From: Pachyseris speciosa
Lineage: Eukaryota > Cnidaria > Anthozoa > Scleractinia > Pachyseridae
DNA: 64,000 bases
NCBI GenBank assembly: GCA_016490735.1
Contig: JAEMWC010000141.1
Location: forward strand, 587,501-651,500
Direction: 5' to 3'
Shown: positions 11,826 through 23,615 of the stretch, one piece after another
Position numbering within the stretch: the first letter of the stretch is position 1
How the letters are laid out: every line of letters starts with the position of its first letter
Position numbers and translations under genes: made by a program
The notes under the pieces: model-generated
Seen by the model: only the letters and a program-made list of their open reading frames with translations
Database searches by the model: none
What the model was told of the DNA's origin: nothing

Positions 11826-11989
11826 ATCGAGCGGCCCCAGGATGGTTTTAAGTATGGCACTATTGAGGGATCCTATATGGCAGATTATTTCAAGAACAGC
11901 GAAAATACTTACTTTCGCCACATCTGGTATCACATGCAAAACAACAATGTAAAAAGCCTGTCAGAAGGAGTACAAGCGGCAAGGACAGG
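11826..11989 (+). CDS. Ionotropic glutamate receptor exon 4 (ligand-binding S2, first part)
   Basis: The acceptor TTTTCCAG|ATC is phase 0 and the donor CAGG|GTACGT leaves two bases. It encodes 54 residues of the S2 lobe. YGTIEGSYMADYF aligns by eye with the NMDA receptor segment YATVKQSSVDIYF, where the second Ser of SS normally contacts the ligand carboxylate. Here that place is Tyr. The exon has no internal stop. Confidence 0.85.
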
Positions 11990-12675
11990 GTACGTAAACA
12001 GAAGAATTTAATCCGGAAGAAGCAAGTTTTGCAGTGTGTTTATCAGAGAGGGTGTTATTTGCATTTACAAGTCATACTAGGTGACACAGTGGTTTTTAAA
12101 GAGGTACTGTAACGGCAATTCTTGTCATAAGTTGTTCAAATCGTGAGGAACTACTTTTTCGATTATGCGACCGGCCCGTCTAACAAGAAAAGGTAGATTT
12201 TTCATTACTTCTTGGACAGAAAAGGAGGCAGTATTATTTTATGGCGATTTTTCCTTGACACAATAACGAAACTTGAAAAACGTTAACCTAACTTTTCCTC
12301 GTCATCCGTGGCCATAGACAATCGCAAATAGTTTCAATGCACATATTAAGTACTTTGTGGGAAAACTGCCAAAATTTATAAGCGTTCCACTTTGCAAACA
12401 GATGTTTGGTTTCAGACCCAAATTACGCGACAGTGCCCCAGCGCCAGTAAGGTTTTTGCATTTGACTATTGAGATGATTCCTGTCGTGCAGTTTTGTTTT
12501 GTAGCGCCATTTAATTTGGCCTCACACCATGAATGATTTTCCTTCCCTTTCTGTGATGTTAATTATTATCGAGGAAGAAGGATGCAAAGATGATTACGAC
12601 TTGCATTTTTCTCAGAGTTGAAGTAGTTTATACTCTCGGATGTATCGTGATGATCTTTCGTTTGTTCTCGCTCAG
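11990..12675 (+). other. Intron 4 of the glutamate receptor gene
   Basis: A GT-AG intron of 686 bp. No repeat or RNA feature is seen. Confidence 0.7.
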
Positions 12676-13114
12676 GGACCTGGATGTCTTCATCGCCGAT
12701 TACATAGGCCTTGAATACGAATCGATGAACGATCCTTACTGTCAGCTTAAAGTGGTCGGCGAGCCTTTCGCGATGTCTGGTGCCTCGATTGCAGTGAAAA
12801 AGGGCAGTCCATATTTTAAACTCCTCTCCGAAGCTCTTCAAAAAGTGAAAGCCAAAGGACTAACGGACTTCATCGAGAACTTTTGGGTGAAAAAGTTCTC
12901 CTGCACAAAAGATATTCCTCCAGCTCAACTGAAGGTGGAAGACCTTAGTGGACTCTTTCTACAGCTAACCATTGCCATGGTTGCTTGCATACTGGGCACT
13001 ATGTGCCACAGAACGTTAATTTATGCCAGAGAACTGTGGAAACAACACAGACATGATGACAAAGACGATGAAGAATTAAGATGTAGGTTTACACAAATAG
13101 AAACTCTCGTGTGA
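12676..13114 (+). CDS. Ionotropic glutamate receptor exon 5 (S2 end, M4, C-terminus)
   Basis: The acceptor CTCGCTCAG|G completes a Gly codon. DLDVFIADYIGLEYE follows; its Asp lies where NMDA receptors bind the ligand amino group. GEPFAMSGASIAVKKGSPYF and FIENFWVKKFSC close the lobe. M4 is about LFLQLTIAMVACILGTMCH. The cytoplasmic tail is only about 35 residues, rich in His/Asp/Lys (KQHRHDDKDDEE), much shorter than in vertebrate GluN2 subunits. TGA is at 13112-13114. Confidence 0.88.
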
Positions 13115-14221
13115 ATGAAATTGTTGCTCGAGTGGGTAAAAGGCGATCGATGAGTTAGTGCTGTTCGAAAGACTGCAGACTGCTGACTGAAGACTGCAGA
13201 AGACTGAAAAATTACCGACTGCAAGCTAGTCTCACACCGAGAGACTATATTAAGTCTAGTTAGTGGTATGTTATGCCTCAAGTTAGGTGCAGTTTGCTTT
13301 GCGAATGACACAAACTGCAAACATTGCGATTTGCGATTGTGGCAGTCAATGACACACATCCGTGTCTTAAAGAAGAATAATAATATAAATAAGGCTAAAA
13401 TATAACCATCTGCTTTGACAACGTGGCCCATATCAGTAAGTTCAGTTTATTGAGCCGCTAATAGATAATTTTAGTTTGGTGGGAGCGTGGTATCACACTG
13501 GGCTGCATTTCGCGTAAGTGGTCTAATTTGATGGAAATAAGTTGCTCGGGGTCCTGTAAATAAGTATTTAGTCAGGGTAAAGTTGATGCCAGGCTCATAA
13601 AATCCTAACATACCTACTGACGGCTCACTCTATTGGCTGATTGAATGATGAACATGCGATGGCTGGTCGGAACTACTGGATGCCCGCTGTTCAAGTACTT
13701 AACTGAAACGTATTTCAACGCCAGAGAGGCTTGTAAAAATTGCAGCTGTCGAGAAATCAATTCGAAGGAATTAAAACTCTGATATTATGACTGTTGAGTG
13801 ATGTTAGCGGTTAACTGAGCTTCTAAAATGTAATATTAAAAAAAATTAAAAGACTAAAACAACGTTGTCGTCTCGGAAAATGGAATATAAATAAAAGTAA
13901 AGGTCGTCACAATGGCATTGTCTGTCATATCGCATTGTCTTTCAGGGAATACAATTTAAAATGTTCATCGCGATGAGCGTTTTAGCAGATTTACATTTGT
14001 AAGTCTCTTTCATGGTGTATTTATATCCCAATACACGATCCCAATGCACCAAATATATAAACGATCCCAATACATATGGTGGAAATGTTATGCGTCCGCC
14101 ATATTGAAGGTATCTTCAAGGGCCGAGTCACTGGAAATGTGATATGTTGAACAAAAAGGAAGAAGATTTGTCTCTTCCTGGGTTATCATTTTATGACATT
14201 TTTATGGACAGCTCACCTTGC
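13115..14221. other. 3' flank of the glutamate receptor gene
   Basis: Probable 3' UTR and intergenic DNA. Repeated CTGCAGACTGA-type words lie at 13160-13225. The nearest canonical AATAAA is at 13890-13895; whether it is the real polyadenylation signal is unknown. No gene is seen. Confidence 0.5.
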
Positions 14222-14378
14222 TGTGGTGTTTACGCTTCAATAAACACTCGAAAAGCACTTGTTTGAGCGCAACTGTATTTACTGAACGGGCATGATGGCG
14301 AGATACAAAAAGAGCGCTGTCTCTCCTAGACCGCGTGGGTAATTTACATTAATGATGGACAGGTCTGAAAACACTACA
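14222..14378 (-). repeat. 3' LTR of the gypsy element
   Basis: It begins TGTGG and ends CTACA on the + strand, the standard TG...CA ends. It shares TTTACGCTTCAATAAACACT and CTCCTAGACCGCGTG with the other LTR. Two extra segments (about 14 and 20 bp) are absent from that copy. Confidence 0.88.
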
Positions 14379-14392
14379 TCTCTCCCCTTCTT
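14379..14392 (-). other. Polypurine tract of the gypsy element
   Basis: On the minus strand AAGAAGGGGAGAGA directly abuts the 3' LTR. This is the expected place and composition for the plus-strand primer. Confidence 0.8.
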
Positions 14393-14443
14393 GATGATGA
14401 ACTATCAGTAATAGTCAAAATAAACGACAAAACTAGAACAATG

Positions 14444-15660
14444 TCACAGAGTCACACGTTCATTGCATATCATCAGTGTCTTGTTCTCGTGGACGAGTAG
14501 AACGTATTCTGCAAGTCTTGCAGGAAGTCTTCTCTGCCTTTGTGACCGTCGCAGGCCTGCAAAAGTACTTGGGGACCTGGGAATTCTGTCCAGTGCCGGA
14601 ACGTCTTGTGGTTCGGGGTCTGATGATACATCTTCTACCTCTTCTTTACGTTTTCCAGCATGCGTGATGTGACTGGGGATGACTTTGGACATCGATAACT
14701 TGCGCGCCACGGTCTTGTGTCCGTCTCTTGCAGTAGCCATGGATCCCTTTTTCTCTTCAACTACAAGAGGTACTGGCCTGAACGGGTTACTTAGCTTGTT
14801 AGTCTTGGGTTGCTTGATTAAAAATGTATCTCCCAGCTTGATCTTTTTTTTTGCTCTCTCTTACACCTAGCTTTTGGTCTGCATACGTCTTCATTTTCTT
14901 CTTTTGTTCTGCGTCTCTCTCCGCCAGGTTCTTCTTTGTCTCAAGAATGGTTTGTTGGGGAGCTGGTGCTGGTGATGCCACTTCTGGTAGAGTAGTCTTC
15001 AGCTTCCTCTGGTTTAGTGTTTCGCATGGTGAGATACCAGTAGTCGAGCGAGGTGTCGCCCCATACTGCCGTAGAAATTTGTTGAGCTCTTGATTCCAAT
15101 TCTTGTGCTCGATAGTGGCTGTTCCCACGTATTTCTCTAGTGTTGGCATGAAACGTTCTGTTTCGCCATTTGCCCTTGGTCAAAGAGGCGTAATCTCACT
15201 GTAATCTTGCGATGATGGAAGACTCAATGCTTAGCAAAATTCTTGAAGTCCACGCCGTTGAAGGGAGGTCCATTGTCGCTCTTCGAAACATCAGGATTCC
15301 CTTGCCTTGCGAAAATTGCATCGAGCTTTGGAATGGTGGATCTGGCTGAAGTGGATGTGACAATTTCCACTTCTGGAAAACGGCTGTATTCGTCGATGAC
15401 AACCATGAGATAGTCTCCAGAAGGGAGTGGTCCTAGGAAGTCCATCGCTAGTTTTTTCCATGAAGCGCTTGGTAGTTGTGTCATCTGTGGAGATTCGAGT
15501 TGCTGCGCTTTGGCCGTAGTTGCTGCTCGGCATGATAAAAAGCTCTCAACTTTTTCCTTCACCATCTTGTCTACACCGGGAAACCAGACCTTCTCTCTGA
15601 TGAGGCACTTTGTCTTTACAATTCCCTGGTGTCAAACATGTGTTAGATCTACAGCTCTAT
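14444..15660 (-). pseudogene. gypsy integrase region, broken
   Basis: Fragments in at least three frames. The upstream piece (15224-15565) has WKKLAMDFLGPLPSGDY and KSDNGPPFNG, which carry the first two acidic residues of the DDE catalytic triad of retroviral-type integrases. Downstream (14799-15149) is HKNWNQELNKFLRQY...TTGISPCE, the C-terminal core, then a Lys/Glu-rich stretch. The last piece (14444-14740) is an Arg-rich tail with RRSQRQRRLPARL. Frameshifts near 15190 and 14800 separate them. Confidence 0.85.
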
Positions 15661-17090
15661 TCCTTAGTGTGTCAGGGACTACGATCCTGTTTCCCCTCGG
15701 TATTCTTCCCTTGTGGACCAATAGCTCGTCCTTCACTTTCCTGTAGTCTTGTACTTTGGGGTCTGTCCACTGATCGGTTTCTATGGCCTTGATAAGCGCC
15801 TGGAGTGAGGAGCCCTTCTCCGTCTCTGACTTGATTTCTTGCAGTGTCATCGCTTTTGGTACGGCTCGGTTGCATACATAATTAACATAGTCCTCTGCAT
15901 GCAATGTTGCGCTCTTCGCATTCAGTGGACCGGGGGTGACGACTCATGAAGTCGGCCGGGTTCTCGGCGTCTTTTCCGGGTCGGTAGATAAGATCACAGT
16001 CGTTGGACATTAGTCTCAGCTTCCATCTGTCGATGCGGGCTGATGTTGACTTGTGACTGTTGAAGATCCCAAGGAGTGGCTTGTGATCCGTGGCGATCCT
16101 AAACCTCGAGCCGTACAGGTAAAGATGAAAATGTTCAACTGCCCAGACTACTCCCAGCATTCCCCCCTCGGTCTGGGAATATCTGTGCTCGCCGTCGCTA
16201 AGTGCTCGGCCGGTATAGCTGATAACTTAACCGTCCTGTACCAGCAGACATTCAAGTCCGACGGGGCTTGCCTCGACTATCACTTCAGTCTTGAGTGTCT
16301 GGTTGAAGTACGACATCACCTGATTTTCAGTCTGGGTGTCTTTGAGTTTGTCGAATGCTTGTTGCTGCTCGTCAGCCCATTGCCATGGCGTCTCCTTCCG
16401 GGTTAACAGTCGCAGCGGGGTGGTTATCGTGGCGAAATCTGGGATGTAACGGGACATGTACTGAGCCATCCCTAGTAGGGACTTCACCTCACTGACAATA
16501 TCTGGTTCGCTCATGTCAGTGATCGCCTTGATCTTGTCTGGGTCTGCCTTGACTCCCTTCTTGCTGTAGATGTGTCCATAGAACTTGATCTCACTCTTTG
16601 AAAAGCTGCATTTGTCCTTGCTTAGGCGCACGTCGTGTTGATGGAGCCGTTCCAGTAATCCACGGAGATTTTCGTCATGCTCTGTCTGAGTTTTCTCGAA
16701 GACGATAATATCGTCAGATATGTTCTTGCATCCCGGGAGGCCTGTAAGTACTTCCTCGATTGCGTTCTCAAAGATCTCGAATGCCGCGTTGATTCCAAAC
16801 ATCAAACGCTTGCATCGCCGAAGACCTGTGTGCTGAAGACGTGTGTGCTGAATGTGGTGATGTGACGGCTCTCGGGTGCCAGCTCGAGTTGGTGGTATGC
16901 AGAGGAGAAATCTAACTTGGTGAATACTGTCGCTCCGTTGAGGTCTGCAACTAAATCGTTGATCGTCGGCATCAGGTGCTTTTCTCGCCTCACAGCCTTG
17001 TTCACCTCTTTCATATCCATGCATATTATTACTTGGTCAGAGCTCTTAGGGACTACGACGATGGGGCTCACTCAGGGGGTAGGACCTGTC
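15661..17090 (-). pseudogene. gypsy reverse transcriptase and RNase H, broken
   Basis: The first part (16802-17071) has VIICMDMKEVNKAV and FTKLDFSSAYHQ, the palm motif with a catalytic Asp. After a frameshift the fingers/thumb part (16227-17024) has RLMFGINAAFEIF and the active-site box as NISDDIIVF. In this family the residue before DD is usually Val in YVDD or FVDD, so ISDD is unusual and may be decay. YGHIYSKKGVKADPDKI and LLGMAQYMSRYIPDFA follow, as is typical for gypsy. RNase H (15882-16160) shows TDHKPLLGIFN and ADFMSRHP. A linker toward the integrase zinc finger ends near 15661. Confidence 0.88.
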
Positions 17091-17636
17091 ACTGGCTCGA
17101 TGATGTCTAGTTCTTCTAATGGCTTCAACTCCATCTCGACATCTTTTCTGACATGGAAGGGGACTCGGCGGTGTGGTTGCTTTGGGTTTGTCAGGGTCTA
17201 CGTGAAGCTTGATTACTTTCCCTTTTACTTTGCTAATTCCTCCAAACAGACTCTCGAATTCTCCGTTCGTGGGGGACTGAGAACTAGTTTTGTCAGTTTT
17301 GACTTGGTTGTTTATCTTAAGCACACCTAGCTGTTTAGCAGTGTTAAAACCCAGAAGGTTTCCTGAAGCACCTTTGACGATGTACAAGGTTGTTTGGACG
17401 CTGTTGGCGTTTGCGGATATTTCTGCCTGGATGGTTACCAGAAGAGGTAACGGTGTCGGTGATCCGTAGGAAAAAATTCTGCGCTTGGTGTTTTCTGGGC
17501 CTTTTTCCTTGTTCTTGTATAATGCCCTGAGGGTGTTTTCATCGATAAGATCAACTGATGCTCCGGAGTCGACCATCATTTCCACTTGCTTTTCGTCAAC
17601 CGTGACATTGCACGTATGTTGTGTGTCACGGCCCAC
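17091..17636 (-). pseudogene. gypsy aspartic protease, broken
   Basis: MVDSGASVDLID holds the D-S/T-G catalytic triplet of retropepsins, and LLGFNTAKQLGVLK the later conserved strand. The frame shifts near 17170, before the start of reverse transcriptase, so protease and polymerase are no longer joined. Confidence 0.82.
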
Positions 17637-18590
17637 TGTGTAAACGTATTCGTCTTCCTCTTTGTCTTGATGCGTGACATGTTTAACCGACTCAGGTGGG
17701 TTTGTTCTGCAAACGCTGGCAAAATGGTTTAGTTCGCCAGATGAGCTGCATTTTCTGTTCTTCGCGGGGCAGGAGTCTTTGTGAAGGTATGTTCCACCAC
17801 AGTTCCTACATTTTCCGTCTTGCTTTCGGGGCTGGTCACGGTTGCGTGACCCTTGGCGATTTTGCTGGCGGCACTGTTTGCCCTTGTGTTGTGTTGGTGT
17901 TCCCTTTTTGTGTGGTTTTACCGTGTTCAGAGTTTTATCCTGATTTTCAAACTCCTTCGCTTGTATTTCGCTAATTCCAGGGCTCTACCAGCTTTCATGA
18001 CACCGGCTAAGTCGAGGTCCTCTCGCAAAACTTTACGTCGAAGGGAGTTTGACTGGCAGTTCAAGATGATTTGTTCTTTTTACTCTGGATTGCGAAATCA
18101 CGGGTCTTTGCTAGGCTTCTCAAAGGTGTGTGGAAACTGTCCAGAGTTTCGCCATCCTTTTGCTTTGCCTGCCGGAAGTTGTATGCTTCGTACGTTATGT
18201 TGACTTGCGGAGCGAAGTGAGCGGTTAGGTTTTCGACTGCGTTCTTGTAATCAGCTTTGTCTTCACTGACATCTTGAAGTGTATCGAAGATCTCGTAGAC
18301 CTATGGACCGCCGTAATGCAACAGGAGGGCTATTTTCTTCTTGTCTTTGGTAATTCCCATAGCAATGATTAATCTCTCGAAAAGTCCTAGCCATTTCTTC
18401 CATCTGGGGCCAGCAATTCAATCGAAGTTAACGTCAAACGGTGGGAAGTTTGGTATAGGGAAATCGCCATGGTTTTGATTTCGCGGGAAATCGTTTCGGA
18501 ATTCTCTTCCGAAATCTCTTTGGAAATCGCTTCGGAAATCCTACCACATCCTTGTAGAACTCGCTTTGTGGTTCTATGCTTGATTCTTGT
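17637..18590 (-). pseudogene. gypsy gag region, broken
   Basis: Zinc-knuckle-like cysteines lie at about 17715-17830: CRNCGGTYLHKDSC, then CSSSGELNHFASVC, in which a second cysteine is replaced by Ser. Upstream (18475-18540) is a short repeat of the type DFQRDF. Stops and frameshifts interrupt the rest. It probably once encoded the capsid and nucleocapsid protein. Confidence 0.7.
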
Positions 18591-18597
18591 CGCCAGA
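18582..18597 (-). other. Primer-binding site of the gypsy element
   Basis: Directly inside the 5' LTR the minus strand reads TCTGGCGACAAGAATC. TGG plus a following match to a tRNA 3' acceptor is the usual primer site. The tRNA species is not assigned. Confidence 0.65.
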
Positions 18598-18720
18598 TGT
18601 GGGTTTACGCTTCAATAAACACTCGAAAAGCACTTGTTTGAACGCAACTGTATTTACTGAACGGGCATGATGGCGCTGTCTCTCCTAGACCGCGTGTGTC
18701 ATTTACAAAAAAACACTACA
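18598..18720 (-). repeat. 5' LTR of the gypsy element
   Basis: TGTGGGTTTACGC...AAACACTACA, about 90% identical by eye to the LTR at 14222-14378 outside two indels. Confidence 0.88.
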
Positions 18721-18808
18721 CTTACTACGCTTGCTACAGTGGAATTGATTTGCGACTTGAGAAAATCAGTTAAGTTAAAAGTATCAGCGTTTTTTCCTAC
18801 CTTCAATA

Positions 18809-18993
18809 GACCTCTTTAGCTTGTACATTTTGTTTTCCCAATGTAGGTCATGTAATGGGAATTTGTCTTTTGTCTTTTCATGAATTATGCGTACATATGC
18901 ACGTGAATAAGACGAAATTTCAAAGAAACAGTTCTCGGGGGTGACATCACATGACGTACATTGGGGAAACAAAACATACAAGCTAAAGAGGTC
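18809..18993. mobile_element. MITE with TA target duplication
   Basis: Inverted ends of about 45 bp (GACCTCTTTAGCTTGTA... and the inverse) are flanked by TA on both sides. Small size, TA duplication and absence of coding sequence suggest a non-autonomous Tc1/mariner-type element. Confidence 0.75.
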
Positions 18994-19609
18994 TACTGCC
19001 TACTCCTTCCACCGCTAGCCGGCCTATGTTGAACGTCATTATTGCAGCACTTTACTGTTTATTATTTCAATGTTTTTATTTACTAATATCTTTTTTGCTC
19101 CACTTGCGACCCGTTTTGAAGGTGTTGTTAAGGAAGTCAAGAATTCCAAGGTGGCGGATCCGAGAAGAACCATCGTCTTAATTCTCAACTCATTTCACTG
19201 ACCGTCCACCTTTGCAAACTTTATTGGCACCACTTTTGGGGTGCCATCTCGACCTCAAAGTTTCATGCTCATTACTCTCACGGTTTGAAGTTACGGAGTG
19301 GATACAGTGTCTTGTCCCATCCCGGCTCAGTAACGAAAAGAGCCTGGAAATGTGGGGTCAATAAACACGATTTCTTGGCACGATCGTTGGGGAAAAGAAA
19401 CCTGAGTCCTCTGGCCTTTTTTCCGTGAACCAATTAAATAGAAGACGTTTGTGCACAGGCTAACGGGAATCAAACTCAACCATATTGGTCAGATGCAGTA
19501 ACTCCTGTCACGACTTACTCGTGATGAGCTACTGTAGGCCATTTGCTGGCTTCATGTGTGACGCGTGACTTGAAAACTTTTATGCCAAATCAGGAGCCAG
19601 GGCTCCTGG
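18994..19609. other. Intergenic, nothing recognisable
   Basis: No open frame, repeat end or RNA structure stands out. Confidence 0.5.
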
Positions 19610-19728
19610 CGAAATATAATTGAAAGATAGTATTTCTCAACCTCGTTCCCAGGGCTTTTATCTAGAAAGAAAAATGGAAAAAGCAATGGGAACGAGGTTG
19701 AGAAATACTATCTTTCAATCATATTTCG
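19610..19728. repeat. Short hairpin element with 41-bp inverted arms
   Basis: Left arm 19610-19650 and right arm 19688-19728 are inverse with a single mismatch (core AAAGATAGTATTTCTCAACC). A 37-nt A-rich loop separates them. It is likely a tiny foldback transposon; no target duplication is evident. Confidence 0.75.
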
Positions 19729-21582
19729 AGTATTTCCTGAAATATGATCTCGCATCAGTATTCTGCTGTCTGTGTGTGAGTCTTAAATGCTCTTCAGTCT
19801 TCACGTGCGCATTCATGCTTTAGCTCAAAAGAGTGGTCCTCCCGTGGGACGTACTTTCGTCTCCCGCTTCGTTTATTCCATGTTATGTATTAACAACGAA
19901 TAAGCAACACACTTTGCCACCTGCTTATTTAAAAGCCCCTAAATTTAAGTAAATTATTGTCACTTTTACGTTAACGAGGCCCTTTTCTTTTACTTCGGCA
20001 CCGTATATAGTCAAATATATATTACGAATTAACAAAAAAATATTATTATTTCCTGTCCTTAAGGCACAATTTTTTCCCCAATTTACTGTCATCTCGTACC
20101 CAGACGTACATAGCCTTTGTTATGTCAGGGAGTTATTATATGTCACGCAAACGGGTCGGTTTCTGTCAAAAGACTCAAAAGCTTTGGCAACTGTTTACAT
20201 GAATTACACTCAGTTTATTTTGGTTAAATTCGTCCATAGCCAGTTACAAAAGAAACGTCTAAGTACTGTTTAACAGCTAGCAAAAAAACAACGGCCGTTA
20301 AATTGTCAAAAGTTCCCGTTTATTAAAACTTTTTTTATCGACGAGCAACACAGCTCAATAACAACTCAAATGATAACGATTATTTGAATAAATTATTTAT
20401 CGTTTTCAAACAGAGACCACAAGCTAATACATATGTTTATGTTCTTCGCCGATGTTTACAATGTGAAATAGATAACATAAAAGAAAATGCGGAGTTGCGG
20501 CTCGAATTGCAAGCAAAATTGATGACACTTTTATTCCTCTGGTTGCAAAAAAGGTGAGTGTGATAGACCAGGGCTTAGCTACCAGAATGTGTAAGAAAAA
20601 TGTTAAAATGATGCAATTTGTTGTGTTCACAGATCGTTTTAAGGATTTAAGAGGAATAATTACGTAAGCTAACACAGTTGATCGTTCCGGATTTCGAACT
20701 GAGTCATGGCTTCATTTTGCTCTTCAGACAACGCTAATATTACCTCTCCGAAAGCAAAAAAGGTTGGCTCTATCTTGTACTGGCGAAAGTTTAATGTCTT
20801 GACCGAGAAAAATTTTTTTTTCATCACAGTATAAATCGAATGTCTGAGGCTACACACTTTTCCCGAGCAGATTATTCACCAAAGGAAACAGATGGTTGAC
20901 CTTGACAGAAAAATTGTTGTTAGGATCATCAGCCTACAAGCATTAAAACGCTTTTAAGCGTTTAAAGATGTCATGCACCTTTGTCGTGGGCTAAGAAACA
21001 ACGTAACGCTTCCCGTTTATTATAAGTTGACAACTACTTTGACTAATTGAGGCGTTCAATGACACTCCCGTCGAACTTTTATGTGATTTCTAATTACAAC
21101 AACCGCGAATGCAATCTCGTCACAAGCCTTCGTTCCTTGCGGCTCACGCTTCAAGGAGCGAGTGACTCTCGAAAAATCTGCTTGGTTTTGAGATTCTGTT
21201 GTTGTTGATGTTTGTTTGTGTGTTTTTTCAAACAATACAAATGACCGGAAGTACAATAGAGGTCCAACCGACAAGGTACTGAACCTTAAGCTTGGGCAGT
21301 TTAACTGGAAGTCCGATATTTTCAGACTTCAGTATCAGATCTTTCCAAAGTCGCTCGTTTCCCGTCCATTGAAGCAACCATGCCATAAAAAAACAGTATC
21401 AGGGTGCGCAGATGAATGGCCACGCCATCCTGAAAGTACAGTTGTTTAAAAAAGGGTATGATTGATGAGAGAATTGGGAAAGGGGAGGATTTTTTTATAC
21501 ACCACCAGACAGTTCACCACCACATTAATGCTCACTTTCAACGTCCATCTATTAAATTTCACTTGATAGCCTTTTATGCCCT

Positions 21583-21690
21583 GTTTAAACGTCGAACTTC
21601 ACATGTGCCGAATCTAATGCAAATGAGAAAAATCTATTGTTTTCGCTCATTTGCATTAGATTCGGCACATGTGAAGTTCGACGGTTAAAC
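21583..21690. repeat. Near-perfect 45-bp-arm hairpin
   Basis: Arms 21583-21627 and 21646-21690 are inverse with one mismatch. The core is TTCACATGTGCCGAATCTAA and the loop is 18 nt. Probably a young foldback transposon. The length would also suit a hairpin RNA, for which there is no other evidence. Confidence 0.8.
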
Positions 21691-23194
21691 CGGGCCAAAA
21701 TTTAATATTATAGATACAATCTTTTTTTCTCCAAATGTATTTCTTATCCACCATTACTCTTTATAAACACTTAAAAAATCTCTGGAAAACATCCCAAACA
21801 TTTATGATTCTACAAAACTATGATGCTGTGTTTAGATCGAGTAAAAGATGTATACCATGTACAAAGAGCAAAGGCACGTCTTGCTTGCATGGTGCAGCCT
21901 TAATCGCTTTAAACGCCGAGATATTTTTACATTACTGTCCTAATTTCTATTCAGGATAGCTAAAGCTGATCTATTTTAGTAGGATGGTTTCATAATACCG
22001 GCGACCAAGCGCTATGCTCTCGAAACTGTCTCTGCGAGGAAAGCTCAGTCGTACAGCAAGAGTGCCAGGTGTTGCAGAACTTATTACCAATTTTTGTTTG
22101 CCGGCTTCGCAGGCTAGCTTTTGCATGGTCATGTTTTAGGAAAGTCTTTAGCCTAAATAAACGCCAGCTCCAAGAGCCAAGTGTTGAATATATGCATGTC
22201 AGTGTGTTACATTAAGACTGACTGATATTGAAAAAGTTCGGCTAGTAATGACAGAAATACAAATATTTGACTTGACCTTTTTTTGTCGAAATCAAAAGCA
22301 ATGAATAAATGCACGATTAATAATAAAAACTTTTGGTCAAGTCCACATCCTCTAATTTATAAATTAAAGGCTAAGGTATTCTGCACAGTGAAGCACACAG
22401 ATAAGCTGGACTCTTACTATCAGGCACTTAAGGTTGCAAAGCTGAAAATTGAAAACGTATTGAATAAAGTCGCAATTCGTGCATCTTTCATCAAGTCCTA
22501 AAAAACACTCGGCTGCGTCTCCTGTTTTAAACGTAATAAAACATTCGTTCTCATTTCTTAAACCGGCATTACGTGAAACAAGCATTTCTTTGGAATAATT
22601 TTTTGCCAAACATCATGTTAGGGCATGATGTTATTTATGTCGATAGAATGCCCTATTATACTCTTAATCCGCACATATCTGTTGATCCGATGGTGGTTTA
22701 TCACGTGGCACAAATTACGGCATTATACCCAATTACGTTGAAAGGGCGTAGTTGCCCGTGAATATAAAACAGAAGATACGCTTAAACTATTCCCTCTTGC
22801 TTTCATGCACCATTACGGCCATTATCCCTGTTGGAAAAAAAGACAACTTTCCCGCCCTCCTCTCCCTATACCATACCATCTGTTGGATTAACATTTATGT
22901 CCTGCATAGTATAGCTATCTTGTAGTGGGCGCCTTTTTCGCCCCACCTTTGCTGAACATGATATTTTATTCACTATTTACAGTGTCAACTTTGACACTTT
23001 TCTTTGATTTTGATTAAAACCGCCACTTTACAGGAGTGGCCAAAATGCCAATCAGGAGTAAATATTGTTACGTTCATGCCATATCATCTCCAGCAAACTA
23101 GTTCGACGCCACGCAGAGCTCCGTAAACTCGGAATTCGACATTGTATCGGCATAAATATTATTATTGGTATTACAATTTTAAAACAATTACAAT

Positions 23195-23615
23195 ACTTTT
23201 CTAAGCCTAGCCTCCTAAATCCCCAGGGGAGGGGTATTCCCTATAATGGCCTATACGGGGAGGCTCCGCCCGAAAGGGGTGCCTTCTTCACGCTTCAGGT
23301 ATATGCAAGGGTAGGGATTTCACGAGTCGAAGTAGGGAAATTCGTTCATTGAGGTATTTAAAAGAACCTTTCATTAAAATATTCGAACATCTTATGACTT
23401 ATATCTTATGACTGCACTGTTTTAATTTATTGAACGCTACGTGAAAATGACAAGAAGACTTCCTGTTTTAGGTATACGAAAGGGGTACTATATGTCAATG
23501 GAAGGTATACGAAAGGGTACCTTTTCTAGCAAAATGGTATATAAAAGGGTAAGGGTCGGACCTCGGAGCGGAGTCGCCCCGTATGAAAATTTTTGAGTGC
23601 CCCCGGGCCTAAATC
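23195..23615. repeat. Unclassified repeat with GGTATACGAAAGGG units
   Basis: CCCCAGGGGAGGGGTATTCCC at the left and GAGTGCCCCCGGG at the right enclose several degenerate copies of GGTATACGAAAGGG and GGTATATAAAAGGG. The ends resemble those of the insertion at 28805-29262, so both may be one transposon family. Confidence 0.5.

Larger units (their letters stand above)
14222..18720 (-). mobile_element. Ty3/gypsy LTR retrotransposon, decayed
   Basis: A complete-length but inactive element, about 4.5 kb, on the minus strand. It has two LTRs, a primer-binding site at 18582-18597, a polypurine tract at 14379-14392 and, in order, gag with zinc knuckles, protease, reverse transcriptase, RNase H and integrase. 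The reverse transcriptase-RNase H-integrase order identifies Ty3/gypsy. Frameshifts break every domain, so no product can be made. Flanking pentamers CTTGC (14217-14221) and CTTAC (18721-18725) may be a target duplication with one change. The LTRs differ by indels (157 versus 123 bp), suggesting age. Confidence 0.92.
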
